DNA from: Eupeodes corollae
Taxonomy: Eukaryota > Arthropoda > Insecta > Diptera > Syrphidae
Assembly (NCBI RefSeq): GCF_945859685.1
Contig: NC_079148.1
Location: 32,065,946-32,129,945 of the forward strand
Reading direction: 5' to 3'
Length of the DNA: 64,000 nucleotides
Position 1 is the first letter of the stretch, and each line of letters opens with the position of its first letter. Made by a program: the position numbers and the translations under genes. The notes below the pieces were generated by a model. That model saw only the letters and a program-made list of their open reading frames with translations, ran no database searches and had not been told where the DNA came from. Shown here in pieces: positions 48,401 to 60,950 of this stretch.

Positions 48401-50328
48401 TTTGGAAATATGTAGGATGTTAAATTAAAAATTGTATACTAAATTTTAAAATTTTAAAATTTGGTAATTATTGTACACACATACTTTAAAAAGTTGGAAC
48501 AAAGTTTCTTTACATTGTCATCAAAGTTTTTGGCAACATTTCAAGACCATTCTCGGTAAGAAATCATCAAACCTTGTGTTCCTGGTTAGATATCAAGACA
48601 CAAAATTTGAAAATGTGCATTAACTAAATTTGAAATAAATAAGTTTCAGCTAAAAACTAATATTTATAGGATAGTTTTAAATCGTCTTAAACGTTTTCTT
48701 TTTAAATCCAATTGGACAAATTTGTGCTTAAATATAAGAAAACATTACATAATGATACCAAAGTATTTGGTAAGTTAATTCTTCGAATGCATACATTTTT
48801 GCTGAATTTGTTTGAAGCTTAACTTTTTATTTTTCGAAATCAATAGATTCACATGCTTGCAGCTGACTGTCTTCGATAACTTCACGAACTCCATCTTTAC
48901 TGCCTTGAGTCGATTTTGAAGAATCATAAAAAATTTTATGTGTCTAAAATCACAAAACTCCGGTGAGCAATTAGAACTTTAAAAGCCTTAAGTATGCAAA
49001 AAAACGATGTAGATTCGCTTGTGGAATGCCTTAGGGCCAGTTATAGCTATCATTGAAATCGATCCGGAAAAATGTTTGAATCGATATTTGACGGCGTTTC
49101 CCCTCTTTTATTAGAAAACGAAAATTATATATTGTTCGATTAGAAATCTCACGGAAAATTTTTCTTGAGAAAAAAGTGTAATTGCACAATTACACGTTTT
49201 TCTATTTTTAATGATTGCTATAAACGACCTATGAATAAAATCCAATGTTTGTTTTCAATGACGAAAACCAATGATAGCTATAACTGGTGCCTTATTCCAA
49301 AAGAAGAGGAATCTGCAAACCTGAGTTTTCGGATAAAGCAGCAAATATTCTCAGTAGTTTCAATGCTAGACATCACTGGCTTTCACTATTGTCCGCAACG
49401 AAGGCTCTTCACACCGCCAGCTTAAGAAGATCAAAATTGTAATCCAAATAAATTTTCAAAAAAAAAAAAACAAAACTTCTCGAGACTAGAGAAATGGTGT
49501 ACGAATCGTTTCCAAGAATTTTAAAAAGACAGCAAAAAATGATTTGTTACATGGTGTATACTATAAACATTTGTTAAGGCGATTTTCTAAATTGTAGTTA
49601 AAAACCAAGAAAGTGTTTAGTTATTTATCTTGACCATTTTTTATACTCCTATCATTTATTTTCAAAAAGAATCACAAACAAAATAAAATCGGAATTTGAA
49701 TCTCTTAAGTCTGATATCTTAATAAACAAATATTGTCATAACCACTTTTTTAATTACAAAATTTGAGGATAATCTCAACGTATTCTTTTTTTCAAATGAC
49801 ATGTAGATGGTGTATTGTTAACTTTATGCATACTTTTTGCTTATTTTTATATTTATAAATATAAAAAGGTAATTAACCAATAAATTACTTATATTAAAAA
49901 TTCAATAATGCCTATTTATAAAATCAAATTCGTGCAACTTGTGCTGTTTTTTGTTGGTACCTATGTATGTATGTGCTTCATTCCCCGTTTTCTTGAACTT
50001 GATCTTTAATACACAATTCACTATAATTAAACTTTTACTTTTATAACATTCTCTACGACTATAGTACCTACACTACTTAAAAACATATGTTTGTCTATTA
50101 TGACGTACATACTCTACTTTCGATTAACATTACAAAACAACACATTCTATTACTCATGGTTTATTGGAACTCAATCTATAACTATATTTGGTATGATATA
50201 TTGTGGTTATATAAAATGTACCTTTGTTCAAGTCTGGTCTCGGCAGTCATATTCAAGTCGGTGTCCTCATCATTGCATGTTCGATCCTTCAAGGGCATTT
50301 TATTATCATCGTCTTCTCCTAAAGCCAT
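39419..50328 (-). CDS. Gamma-glutamyltransferase, distal copy, canonical active site
   Basis: Eight coding exons on the minus strand: 50,328-50,222, 45,576-45,473, 45,366-45,090, 42,868-42,458, 42,390-41,940, 41,871-41,681, 41,621-41,267 and 39,565-39,419, giving 680 aa. The isolated first exon (MALGEDDDNKMPLKDR...) is 4.6 kb away but joins the second in phase 2. It adds an acidic cytoplasmic tail before the membrane anchor (~47-65, RLTIALIILIGVFLLGYMF). A Thr-rich stalk (~85-125) follows. The catalytic domain has QSMGIGGGF, DAREVAP, the nucleophile Thr492 in FGTSHIS, Thr510/Asn512 in TSTVNHYFG, GMDDF, RAMSSMSP and SAGGSKI. Role: membrane ectoenzyme cleaving glutathione. A splice acceptor 22 bases before the ATG implies a non-coding first exon further upstream (higher coordinates). 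Confidence 0.9.
39566..41266. repeat. Intron with degenerate AGAATTTTGAAC repeats
   Basis: Within the last intron of the distal gamma-glutamyltransferase gene, variants of CAGAATTTTGAA and ATTTTGAACA recur many times between about 40,290 and 41,165, spaced irregularly by tens of bases. It looks like a decayed short-unit array rather than a unique sequence. No exon is missing here, because the flanking exons join in phase 0. Confidence 0.5.
42869..45089. other. Third coding intron of the distal gamma-glutamyltransferase gene
   Basis: A 2.2-kb intron without coding content. It includes a G run near 43,513 and a family A fragment at about 44,450-44,638. The joined exons read AG plus C (Ser), in frame. 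Confidence 0.6.
44450..44638 (+). repeat. Interspersed repeat family A, 3' end fragment
   Basis: It contains AAAATTGATTTTCGATTCAA, GAGATATTGGCTTTAAA and the terminal GAGATGGGAAGTTATTAGTG, matching one to two internal units and the right end of copy 1. The left end and the GTCGCATCCC tail are absent. Confidence 0.7.
46461..46702 (-). repeat. tRNA-derived SINE, inverted copy
   Basis: Read on the minus strand it has an A-box-like head (GGCATGATGGTTGGTGCG), a well-preserved B box (GGCTTCAATCCCTGCC), TGTGCCACCTAAAAG and the tail GGTTGAGAGTTATAAGT. The order matches the copy at 30,747-31,025. It lies in the 4.6-kb first coding intron of the distal gamma-glutamyltransferase gene, in the sense direction of that gene. 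A frame at 46,392-46,673 is a by-product. Confidence 0.8.
46703..49028. other. Intron sequence, nothing recognised
   Basis: AT-rich intron DNA of the distal gamma-glutamyltransferase gene with no exon, repeat family or open frame that can be supported. Confidence 0.45.
49029..49294. mobile_element. MITE family B, copy 4 (best ends)
   Basis: It starts GGGCCAGTTATAGCTATCAT and ends with the inverted ATGATAGCTATAACTGGTGC. It is flanked on both sides by TTA, giving a 3-bp target duplication. It is about 266 bp and non-coding. A TWA duplication with GGSCCAGTT-type ends points to a PIF/Harbinger-derived element; this is inference. Confidence 0.8.
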
Positions 50329-53150
50329 TTTGTGTCAATCTTTTTTTATACTGAAATATAATAAAAAAAGAAATTTTAGAGATACCGAATAGTGTTTTTT
50401 GTTGTGAATGAAATTTACTTATGGTCATGTTTTTTTTTAAATCATAGCTTTTATTACAACTGTGATATATATTTAAAGAAAAACATAATAAAAGTCAGAC
50501 ACATATTTCTAGTAGCTTCAAGAGAATGATAAACTGCAAGTCATTGCAAAATAAATAAGTATTCTAACGTACTGAAAACAAAGGTGTTATTATAAAAATT
50601 GTAACAAATTAATACGTTTGATATACCATGAGTTTGCATATTTTAAGACATATCATACATGGAAAAGATATATTAAATAGGTAGGTATGGTAAATGGTGT
50701 CTATTAGTCACAACCCTAATAATTTAATTTAACAATTTGTTTCCGATAGGAGCAGGTTTTTAACATTGTATATTAACATTATCTGCGAAATTTGAAAACC
50801 ATTGCCGTCTTCCATATGATAAAGCATTTACTATTCAAATTTGAGTTTTTTTGGTTTAAATGCTTTACATATAATTTTCACCGCTATGAAAAAAATCTTT
50901 ATCATATAAAAATTGGAGACAGTTGATTCCTAAAAGTATAAAAGAGGCTGGAATGCAACATACACTGATTTTCTAATGAAAATTTGTGTCAAACTGTATT
51001 TAATATCCTTTGAAAACTATGTAATCTCTAACTAAGTAGTTTGAGTCCATTTCCGTTGAGATATTCGACGCGATTAGCGAATTTAGTAGTATTTTTGATA
51101 TTGGACATTTTTCTGAATAATGCTTCAAATTTTCACATCTATATTTAAATTTTCTTGAAAGTCTTTTTTACACATCTTCAAGTTACTATATGTTGATGTA
51201 TGTTTTATTTTCATTACATATTTTAATCAATTTTTTTTTTGATTAATTTTGAGGAATAATTAATTCTTTAAACTTATCATACCTTTTATGTGAACAATAA
51301 TGCATTAAAATTCTTTTTTGTTCACCTCTTTTGATTCCCCATTGAATCAAGTTAATGCCATAAGAAAAAGAAAACTATAAACTTAACTACTGATGAAGAG
51401 CTTTTATGTTAGTTTTTGAGCTAAAAATATAATAACTGTGATAGTAGTGCGGTAGGTTGTAGCTGTAGGAGACATCAATCGATAGAATATTTAATTCTGT
51501 AATAACATAGTTTGATGCATGCATACACCACCAACAAATTTATGATATGTACAAAATATCTATCTATACACTTTACAAAGTCAATAATAAACAACATAAA
51601 TTAAATAGTGTGGGTCTATAATAATGCATGTGGGCTTCGAAGTTCGAAGACAATGCCAAAAAAACAAAATGTCACATATGATTATGAAAACATTATACGT
51701 TAAAAAACGCATTTTAAAATTTAATTGTGGGATTATTCTCCTACTTTTTCATAAGATCTTTCTTTGTCAAAATAAGATTTTTATACATTCAATGTGTAAC
51801 TATTTATGTTTGTGAACATATGGACACACAAAAAATCATTAAAAATGTACAAACACGTCAACAAATTACTTGGAATAGTAAGAATGTGATATTTAGTTGA
51901 TGGTTATTTTCGGACACAGCTATAGTTAACAAAAGGCCACAGAAATCCCTTGGATAGTAAAAAAAAAGACAAATTAAATGATGACATGATGTCCTTGAAA
52001 ACAATGTTATTAAATTTATTGATTATTTTGGTGAATAACTCTTAGGACTTTTTAAGCCGTTGAAGGGTTCAGTAATTCCCTTTAATAAATTGTACCTATA
52101 CTTTTTTGTCTACTTTTCTGGTATTACGAAAGTTGTATGATTATTCATTTTAATTTGATAATGTCTTTAAAAAGAGTATTTTTAACTTCGAATTGGAAGT
52201 TAATATCAATTAGTCGTTATATCAAATTAAAATTTTTGAAATTCCTTTAAATTTCAAGGCCGTTAGAATCTATATGCATCGTTCTTAGAGAGTTGTGTGT
52301 GATGGGCTATTACGTTTGAAATACCTTTTTCGATCGTAATATCTCAAGAACAAGTAGAGATATCGAAAAATGTATTGAGTTGATTTTTCGGAAATTTGGT
52401 TACCAACTTTGTTAAATTTTGTTTACACTTTATGACATAATATAGAATTATTATGAATTATAATAGACGATATTTTTCAACAGCAAAACTTTTAAAGCTA
52501 GGTTCCTAAGAACCAATGAAATAAAATCCAAATCTAAATTGAAATCTAATGAATTTGTTTTCAGGGTTCTTTCATTCGATTGATTTAATAACTGCAAAAA
52601 CGTTTCGAAATCACTTCAAGTGAAAATGGAGCAGCTCACATAATATTACATCACTTAATATAAAATTTAATTTATGGTCATAATTTTTATAATTTCTTAT
52701 GTTTTTATTTCTCCTGTGCTTTTTAATGAAATAAATATAAAATATTATTTTTTTTATTTTCAATTCATTGATGCACATGACAGCTAGCTGCTATTTACGG
52801 TTCTTTGCAATGAGCAGTTTTTAAGTATCGGTTAGGAAAGACTAAGGTGTCGAAGTCTAGTTTTTAAAGTGCCTTGAAAGCTTTTAAAAGAACGTTGTTT
52901 TATTCGAAATGTTATTGGGAAGATATTTTGTGTATAGAAAAATCATTTCAAATTCTTTGTCCGTTTCCTCAAATACAAAGAAGAAGCTGCAACTTTTTAG
53001 GAATCAAGTGCATTATATTAAAAAGTTAAGGTTTATTTTCTTTTAAGTGCCATGATCAAATCACTTGAAAATCACAAAAATCCAAATTTAGAACGAAATC
53101 AAAAAATTGAAATCGAGATCGATAAAAATGAATTTCAGAACTCCAATTTA
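50329..53150. other. AT-rich DNA upstream of the distal gamma-glutamyltransferase coding start
   Basis: An acceptor (TATATTTCAG on the minus strand, exon edge at 50,350) marks the start of the exon that bears the ATG, so this stretch should be intronic for that gene. At about 52,310-52,450 a segment around AATATCTCAAGAACAAGTAG resembles the start of repeat family A, diverged. Nothing else was recognised. Confidence 0.4.
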
Positions 53151-54372
53151 TTAACTTCCCATAGGTAGTTATTGTAATGGGTCCGATTTGTCAAATTAAA
53201 AATGTTGACATTTCTCTACGTTTCAAGGTTCCTAGAGTCGAAATAAAAGGTTTTAAGAAAGATGTATGTACGTACGTGCGTGTGTACGTACGTTCATACG
53301 TCCGTACGTTCGCGACGTATTTTCGTCGTCCATAGCTCAAGAACCAGAAGAGATATCGATTTTAAATAAATTTTGTTATATAGATAATAAAACAGAAAGA
53401 TGCAGAAAGGGCTCTCAAGAAAAGTTTGAAAAAAATGTGAACATTTTGGTTAACCCAACATATCTTACGAACCAAAAACGCTAGAGACTTGAATTAAATT
53501 TTATATAATATATTGTAAGTTGATTTCAAAGAAGTATATTTTTTGAAAAAAATCCATCAACGGATTTTTTTATAAATCAACAAAACTAAAAAAAAATTTG
53601 TCACCTAAAAAAATTTACGACTAAACAATCTCCAAAACAATTTTGTGGAATAATGTTTTTGACATCTGATAAAATTTTGAGAAAAATCGAATTGACAGTT
53701 TTTTTATAAAAAATAAAAAAACTAAAAAAAAACATACTCAAAGTTAGTAAAAATTGAATATCGATTCAAATATCTTTTCAAAAACTTGAAATTTAAGCTT
53801 CAAACTAATTTTATCTTATAAGAAATATTGTTTTGAACATACTGAAAAATGTTGAAATAAATGGAATTGACAGTTTTTTTTACAAAAAAATTAAAAACCG
53901 AACAAAAATTAACAAAAGTTGTTAAAAAATGATTTTCGACTCAAATATCTTTTCAAAAATTTGAGATAATAGCTTCTATTTAATTTTTACTTATGAGAAA
54001 TATTGTTTGTAACATTCGATAACATTTTGAGAAAACTCAAATTGACAGTTTTTTTTACAAAAAATAAAAACCTAAACAAAATTTATGAAAGTTGGTAAAA
54101 ATTTACTTTCGACTCAAATAGTTTTTTAAAAATTAAAAATATTGGCTTCAAACTTTTTTTATTTCACAGAAAGTATTGTTTTCGAAATTCAGTAATTTTT
54201 ATACTAAAATCCAACAGTCCGTTTTTTCATAAAAAAATAAATCTACAAAAATAGTACAAAAAATTGGTAAAAATTAATACGAGTACATATCGACAAACTT
54301 TTAAGCAAGGCAAATCGACAGGCGTAATGGGAAGTTATCAGTGTGGGTCGCATCCCAGCCTCTTTTATTAAT
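53151..54372. repeat. Interspersed repeat family A, copy 3
   Basis: It shows the family start (TTAACTTCCCATAGG), the GTACGTACGT-rich tract near 53,265-53,310, the block CAAGAACCAGAAGAGATATC, about four internal ~170-bp units, and the end AATGGGAAGTTATCAGTGTG plus GTCGCATCCCAGCC. It has the same orientation as copy 1 and is about 220 bp shorter. The short frame at 53,266-53,484 is produced by the ACGT-rich tract. Confidence 0.8.
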
Positions 54373-54503
54373 GTTTCACTTCGACTGAAATTGAAATGTA
54401 GAACTTATGTAGTTATTAAACTCTAACTCTGAACTGTAAACTTTTTGAAGTTTTTAAAATTACAATTTTGTTTATTATAAAAAAATAAAAAATTGTTTTT
54501 CTA

Positions 54504-54959
54504 AAGGTGTGTCCGCACCAAAGAAGCAATGCTTAAAAATCGTTTCTGAAAAGTTTTTCATTTATTTAAAAAACATTTCAGAAACTGCTGGAACATTTCA
54601 GAAATGTTTCTGATTTGTTTTTTTTTTCTGGTGTTGACGCATTGAAAACCATTTTTAAAATGTTTTGTATTTTTTTAAATTATTTCTCTATCTCATCTTC
54701 ATAATTTGATAATTTGTATTTTGGAAATTTAAGTTTTGTATTAAATTGACATTTTCGATTTTCGTCGAGTGGATCCTTCAAAACTTTTTTTATTTCGTAC
54801 ATTTAAATAAATTTGATCAAATTCAGAAATGTTTCGCGTGCATCCAAACCAAAACAAATACATTTCAAAAACATTTAAGACAAATTTCAGAAATGCTTCT
54901 CTGTTTCTGAAACGTTGTTTTAATATTTCTGAAATGTTTCTTTGATCTTAATGCACCTT
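54504..54959. mobile_element. MITE with TTTCTGAAATGTTTC subterminal repeats
   Basis: The left end AGGTGTGTCCGCACCAAAGA pairs with the right end TCTTTGATCTTAATGCACCT as an imperfect inverted repeat, and TAA flanks both sides. Inside, variants of TTTCTGAAATGTTTC and its complement recur about eight times. It is non-coding and about 455 bp. The 3-bp TAA duplication again suggests a PIF/Harbinger-like origin. Confidence 0.65.
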
Positions 54960-57900
54960 AATGGTGATCTTTTAAATAACGAGTTCAAATTCATATAAAA
55001 CTCATTTTTTACTTAACTAATAAATTGGTAGTTCTGACTCCGCTAATAGGTAAAAACTAGGTAATTTTTTTATTGAATATTGAAAGATAGAATTTTATTA
55101 AAGTTTGAAAATAGAATCGCTATTAAAAAATTTATTAAAATGTACTTTTATCATACAAAATAAACGTTTAAACCAAATTTTTATAATATGAATTTTTGAT
55201 TAAGATTTTGAATCTCAAAACTTTGCCTTAGCTCTTTCTCAAACAGAATTTTTCATTCATCAGAATTGTTCATTCATTAATATTTATAGAATTTGTAAAA
55301 AAAACATAGCAACAAATCGAATTTTCTACAACTAAAAATTAGTTAAGACGGTTAGTTTTTACTGAGTGTTCATTCAAATTTGTCATTAATTAATGCTTAA
55401 CAGTATATTACATCATTTAATGAATGTCTTAGTAACAATTTCGTTTTATTATAGTAACTAAATAAATTTGTTCTTTGCACAGACTTTTATATTAATTAGT
55501 GCATATTAAGTAATGCAATTTTTTTAGATGCTGCAATATGCTCTGTTGTAGTGTTTTAAAGAATAATATAATAGTTTGAGTTGTAGTGTTTTATATTTTC
55601 ATAAGTGTACCTATCGTAAAAAACTTAGCATTTCGATAGTCAGTATTTTTCGAAATACAAATTTCAAGCAATTGCAAAATGTCAATACCATGCAACTAAA
55701 TATGGACGGTTCGTGAAAAATCACAATCAAATCTAAGTGTAAGGAACTGTCAGCATTTCAGAAGTCATGGACTTAGAAACAAAAATTATTTTGTGTCAAA
55801 TGTGAAAATTGTTCACGATTAATCACTAAAAGGCTTTAAAGATTTTACATAATCGTTCAAAATATTGATGCATTGGATTTTTAAAATAAGTAACTGGCAT
55901 TTATGTAAAATATAAGCTGTTTTTCATACGTGCCAAATGTATTTAAATTTAAATTGCCACAGGAACTTGTTGTAGTCTGGCAACTTTAAAAAAAAAACTG
56001 TATTGACACTGTACCTCAAGTTTAAATAAAAATATTGGTTTCAAAATCATTTTTTGCTATACAAAGTATTGTTGTTACAAAAAAAGTATTTTTCCTTGAA
56101 GAATCCAATCGGAATTTATTAATAAGATATAAAAATTATCATTAGTTTTAATAATTTAAAAAACATTGGTCTTGTGAATCAAAAATAATAATATTTCTTT
56201 TTAAATTTCAAGAAAGAAGTAATAACTTCATCATTATTCTCCAAAATTAGATAATATTCTATTCAAACTATTTCTTGATATTATACAACTTATTTTATGT
56301 ATCACAACTTTAATACTAGTACTTATATTTTTACAAACAAATCATCATTTGAGAATAGGTATAATATTAATAATTAAAACTGTAATAATTTGGTGTATTT
56401 CAGGACTAATAATAAAATGATTTTGATTTTTAAATATGTTTTATTTTTAATTTAAACTTTTGAAAGAATGACGCTAAAAATTATTTTTCGACCACAATAT
56501 CTCGAAGACAAAAGCAGGTAAGGAAATCAAACTTATTTTATCATTTTCAAAATATTGTTGATAACTTTTATCTATTTTTTTTTTAGAAAATCAACTCTAC
56601 AGCTTTTTCCAAAAACGAAAGCCCACAACAATAAGAAAATGAATTTATATAAAGCAACATTTTAAAATTTTGTAAAACTCTTTTCTTTAAACGAGTGTTT
56701 AAAAAAATTAAAATGACATTTATTGTTTCCACTTCTGAAATAATATTATTATAAAAAAAGTGCTGTTCTTTTAAGACACATTAATATAATGTAAACCAAA
56801 TGGGAACAATAGTTAAAACAAACAGTCATTTTTATGTCGATGTCGATAAAGTCGTTCATGATTAAATCGATATTCGTCAAAACACTTCCAAAGTGATGTT
56901 TTCACTTTCAAATAAAACATTTTTTTTTTCAAACACGTTCAATTTTCAATGTAAATTCAAAAATTTTGCAAAGTCAAGAGGTTCACTTCAACGTGCAAAC
57001 CAAGAACCACTTTTAATGCATTTATAACCGTTAATCTTTTTATATCTTAAAGAAACAAATTAAATTTAAAAAAATTAAAAAAAATTGCTAAGAAATTTGA
57101 ATTTCATTTATTAAATTTTTATGAAAGTTAATTCCACTGAAAATATAACATTTTTTCCCGGAATATTATGATTATCTATAGTTTTTTTGTTCTGTTGCTC
57201 TAAATTACACACCGAGGTCAGAACAAAAATGAAATTTTACAATCACAGCTTTTCGCATTGTCACACATCACTAACTTGTGCAGGATTAGTAATAAATCAT
57301 TCACTTAAAACCAAATTAAAAAAAAGAAAGACATACACTCTAAAAATATTTAGGGGCTTGTATACCTTCCTACTTACAAGACTTGACTTAATACGTAGAT
57401 AGGTAGATCTTCTTTTTTTTTACAGGTATTTGATTTTGGCATTCAAAAAAATGTAGGATGTAATTTCATTCAGGTTTGACGACAGTTTTCACAATTTTCA
57501 ATTTTTTTAAAACAACTTCTTGAAAAAAAAGATAAAGATAACCACTGACAACAACTTCTAAAGAACTGCTTTTTTTTTATTAATTTTTTTTGTATTCACT
57601 TTATGCATTATCTTAAGCCAAAGATTTTTTTACTCACAAAGTTGATACGTATCAAATCTTTTGAGCAACTTAAAGAGCAAACGGATGCGTTGTTGTCGTA
57701 GTCGCCGTCAAAAAATGCATACAACTGCCTGTGCGTGCATTTGATTTTTGAATTTCCGTTACAAAAAAAAAAAAATAAGTCCAAAGCCGGACAAAGATTT
57801 ATTGTAATTTTGAAAAGACGATTCCTCTGACTGACTGACTGAATTGTGATGTGCGAACTAATTTGCGCTTAAACTTTAAAAAATGGAAATCACTTTAATT

Positions 57901-58850
57901 TGAATCAACTTAAAATCAAAAGAAGATACAAAATGAAGATGAAAGATATTCTCCCTTCGAGGGCCGGAAGGGCGCTTTGATGAAATAAGAACTATTGCAC
58001 ACACAAAGGAATTCACTTTGTTCCACTTTTACATCTTTATGGACGCACAACTTAACAAAATATAAACAAAACAGGTACCCACCCACCCTTTGTAGATACG
58101 TCTACTACTTTTTTTTTGATAAATCACAAACAATTATCTAAACAATGAGATTGATGCAAGATTGGGATTATTTAAATTCCAGAGAAGTATACGATAGATG
58201 CGTATTGGTAACTAAATAATTATTATGTACGCAATCAAGTTCCGATTTTCCCGACGCGTTAAGTGTATCTAATTCTATTTTACTTCACGCTTGCTACGAC
58301 CCCATAATCAACCAACAAACCAACCCACCAGTGTCTGTCCGTCTATCCGGATCCAGCGAGCACCTCCAGCAGCACCGTGCTTATGTAGTTTAGATACTTT
58401 AATTTGCGAGCAACACACACTATAAGATAGATGGATGGATGGATTGGATAGATACTCTTGAATCCGAATCGAATGTATTTCAACCGCAATGGACTGTCTG
58501 ATGCGATGTAGCTTTATCCCTATGTATCCAGACAGTTGATAATATTTGTATTTTATTTTTTACTGAGTGGGAATACGTAGGTACTGAGATTCTTTTTTTT
58601 TCTTGTATATTTATCTAACAAGATACTTCAAGTCTCATAGACTGCACTATACTGGATTGAATTGATGATGATGATGACGGCGCAACACTCAATCGTAGCT
58701 GGAGGCTAACTAATTGTGGAAAATTGCTCGGACTGTATGGTTAGCTGGAAGAGTAACCATACAGAGTGTCGTACTCGTACGTATAGTCATTGCTTGTAGA
58801 TACATTCGTGGGAATGTATTAGATAGGGCAAACATGGGTAGTTTTTATAT
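54960..58850. other. Gene-free AT-rich stretch
   Basis: No coding exon was recognised. A less AT-rich part at about 57,640-58,500 is a plausible place for the promoter or untranslated first exon of the distal gamma-glutamyltransferase gene, but no specific signal proves it. A GGAT simple repeat lies at 58,430-58,445. Confidence 0.35.
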
Positions 58851-60950
58851 GTAAGAAAAAAAAATACAAAATGTTCCCTAAAATGTAATTTATATGAATA
58901 AAGTAAATAAAACATAGAAATAACTTCAAGTAAGCAACAAATTGAAAAGCCTAAAAAACATAGAAACATCGCAGGCAATATACTATTCTTTTCAAGACTT
59001 TCCAAAACTTATTTTGTGAGTCTTTTCAAATTTAACATGATTTGCTGACATTGCAAAAAAACATAGAAAAAATAAAATTTATTTTAGCCAAAGGAAAATT
59101 ATTGAAGTTTATATATCATATTTGCTAAGAAGAAACAAAGTTTGGAAAGAATCTAAAAAATATTAATACCATTGTACGAATTTTAAGTTTAGCAATAAAC
59201 TATCCTCTTCAAAATGTTACTTTTGCAAGGCTGTGAAGATTTGACATGAGTTACTGGCGTTGAAAAAATACATAGAAAAACTTAAATTTGTTTTAGACAA
59301 GGGCAAATTCCATTTTAGTAATTAACTTTAGGTAAGCAATAATTTAATTTAGGTATCAGGTTTTTACGAGTATATCATATTTGCGACGTTTTCTGCTAAG
59401 AAGATACACAGCTTATGAAAGAGAACATGGTATGAATTTTAAATTAAGCAATATACTATTCTTTTCTAGACTTTAGAAAACGTTTTTTTTTTTTAAGGTT
59501 TATTTCAAGTAAGCAATAAATTATCCTAGGTATAAGGTTTAAATATCATATTTGAGACTTTTGGCTTGGATCAAGTCTAAAAAAACATAGAAACTTCACA
59601 TGAGTTTTAAAATTAAGAAATATAATATTTGAAAGAATATTATATTGCTTTTCAAACCATTTGTTTTGTAAACATGGGTTATTGACGTTGCAAACACAGA
59701 AACATAAAAAAACTGAAACTTCTTGCAGACAACAAAAAATGATTAAAATTTCACCACTTTTTAGTTACTCACTTCAAGTAAGCAATAAATTATCCTAGGT
59801 ATGATGTTGTCTTATCATATTTGCGTCGTTCTCTGCTAAGAAGATACTAAGCTTAGAAAAAGACTTAAAACATTGAAACATCGTATGAATTTTAAATTAA
59901 ACAATATACTATTCTTTTCTAGACTTTCCAAAACGATTTCTTTTTAAAATAAAACATAGGCAACTAAATTATAAAAAATAAACGCCACATTTTTTCTGGT
60001 AAGCAATAAATTATTCTAGGTATGAGGTTCATACATCATATTTGAGGCGTTTATTGCTTAGAAGATACTAAGCTATCATTCTTTTCAAGACTTCGCAAAC
60101 CTTTTTTTCAGGGCTTCAAAAATGTATGACACAACAAAATAAAATTCTTCAGATGAATGAAAAGTTAAAGATTAGCGTGCTTGGCTTCAAGAGATTTCCT
60201 TAGCAATTTTATATGGTTAACGTAAAACATAGGTAATATGTCATGATAAGAATTTATGCAAATAACGAGAAAAACATTTTATAGTAATAAACAATTCAAG
60301 ATAAATTGTTTTTCAACGTTTTTTTAATGAAGTTTTAACATTGCAAGAAATATTTTGAATTCATGCAATTATCGAACTTAGATTCCTTAATACTAAATAT
60401 ATTAAATAAAATACCTTATCACCCATTTTCTAGGGATGTTTTGCAAATTGAAAAACCAAAACAAAAAACATAGAAACTATTGCAGGATAAAATCTTAAAC
60501 GTGTGTTTTTAACATAAAAACCATTTCAATGCAAATTTTAAGTTATAGTTAAAATTTTGAGCGGGTGAAATTAAAATTTCAGATTAAACTGTATTGTCTG
60601 CAGGCCATTACTTAGCTAAATGAAGTGAAAAGAAAAAAAATAGAAAACTTTTCAAGACACTTGTGACGATATTGCAAATAATAAACAACTAATAAATGGT
60701 AGATTATTAACAAGAAATTACCCAGTAAGAAAATTGTTTAACCATATCTTAGCAGTCTTCATAAGATTTTATGTAAGGGACGCAACGAAAAACATAGAAA
60801 ATATTGTTTCTTAAATTAAAAATTTTCGCAACTGATTACTTTGTAAACAAATTAACTTTTCAAAAACACACAATTTTGAACTTTTTTCGATGAGGAAAAA
60901 ACATAGAAAACATCGAATGAAGAAATATAAAATAATAGAACTGATTACCT
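58851..60950. repeat. Diverged tandem-repeat field (CATAGAAA / TAAGCAATAAATTATCC family)
   Basis: Blocks recur in similar order five to six times: AACATAGAAA (58,912, 58,962, 59,064, 59,270, 59,586, 60,468, 60,790, 60,901 approx.), AGTAAGCAATAAATTATCCT with AGGTAT (59,330, 59,500, 59,780, 60,000), TATCATATTTGCG plus GCTAAGAAGATAC (59,110, 59,375, 59,815, 60,040) and CAATATACTATTCTTTTC with AGACTTTCCAAAAC (58,975, 59,450, 59,910). The unit is roughly 230-290 bp. No protein is encoded. Confidence 0.7.

Noticed and set aside
35750..50328. Horizontal transfer of the gamma-glutamyltransferase genes from bacteria
   Set aside because: Both genes have many phase-consistent introns and an N-terminal membrane anchor as in animal enzymes.
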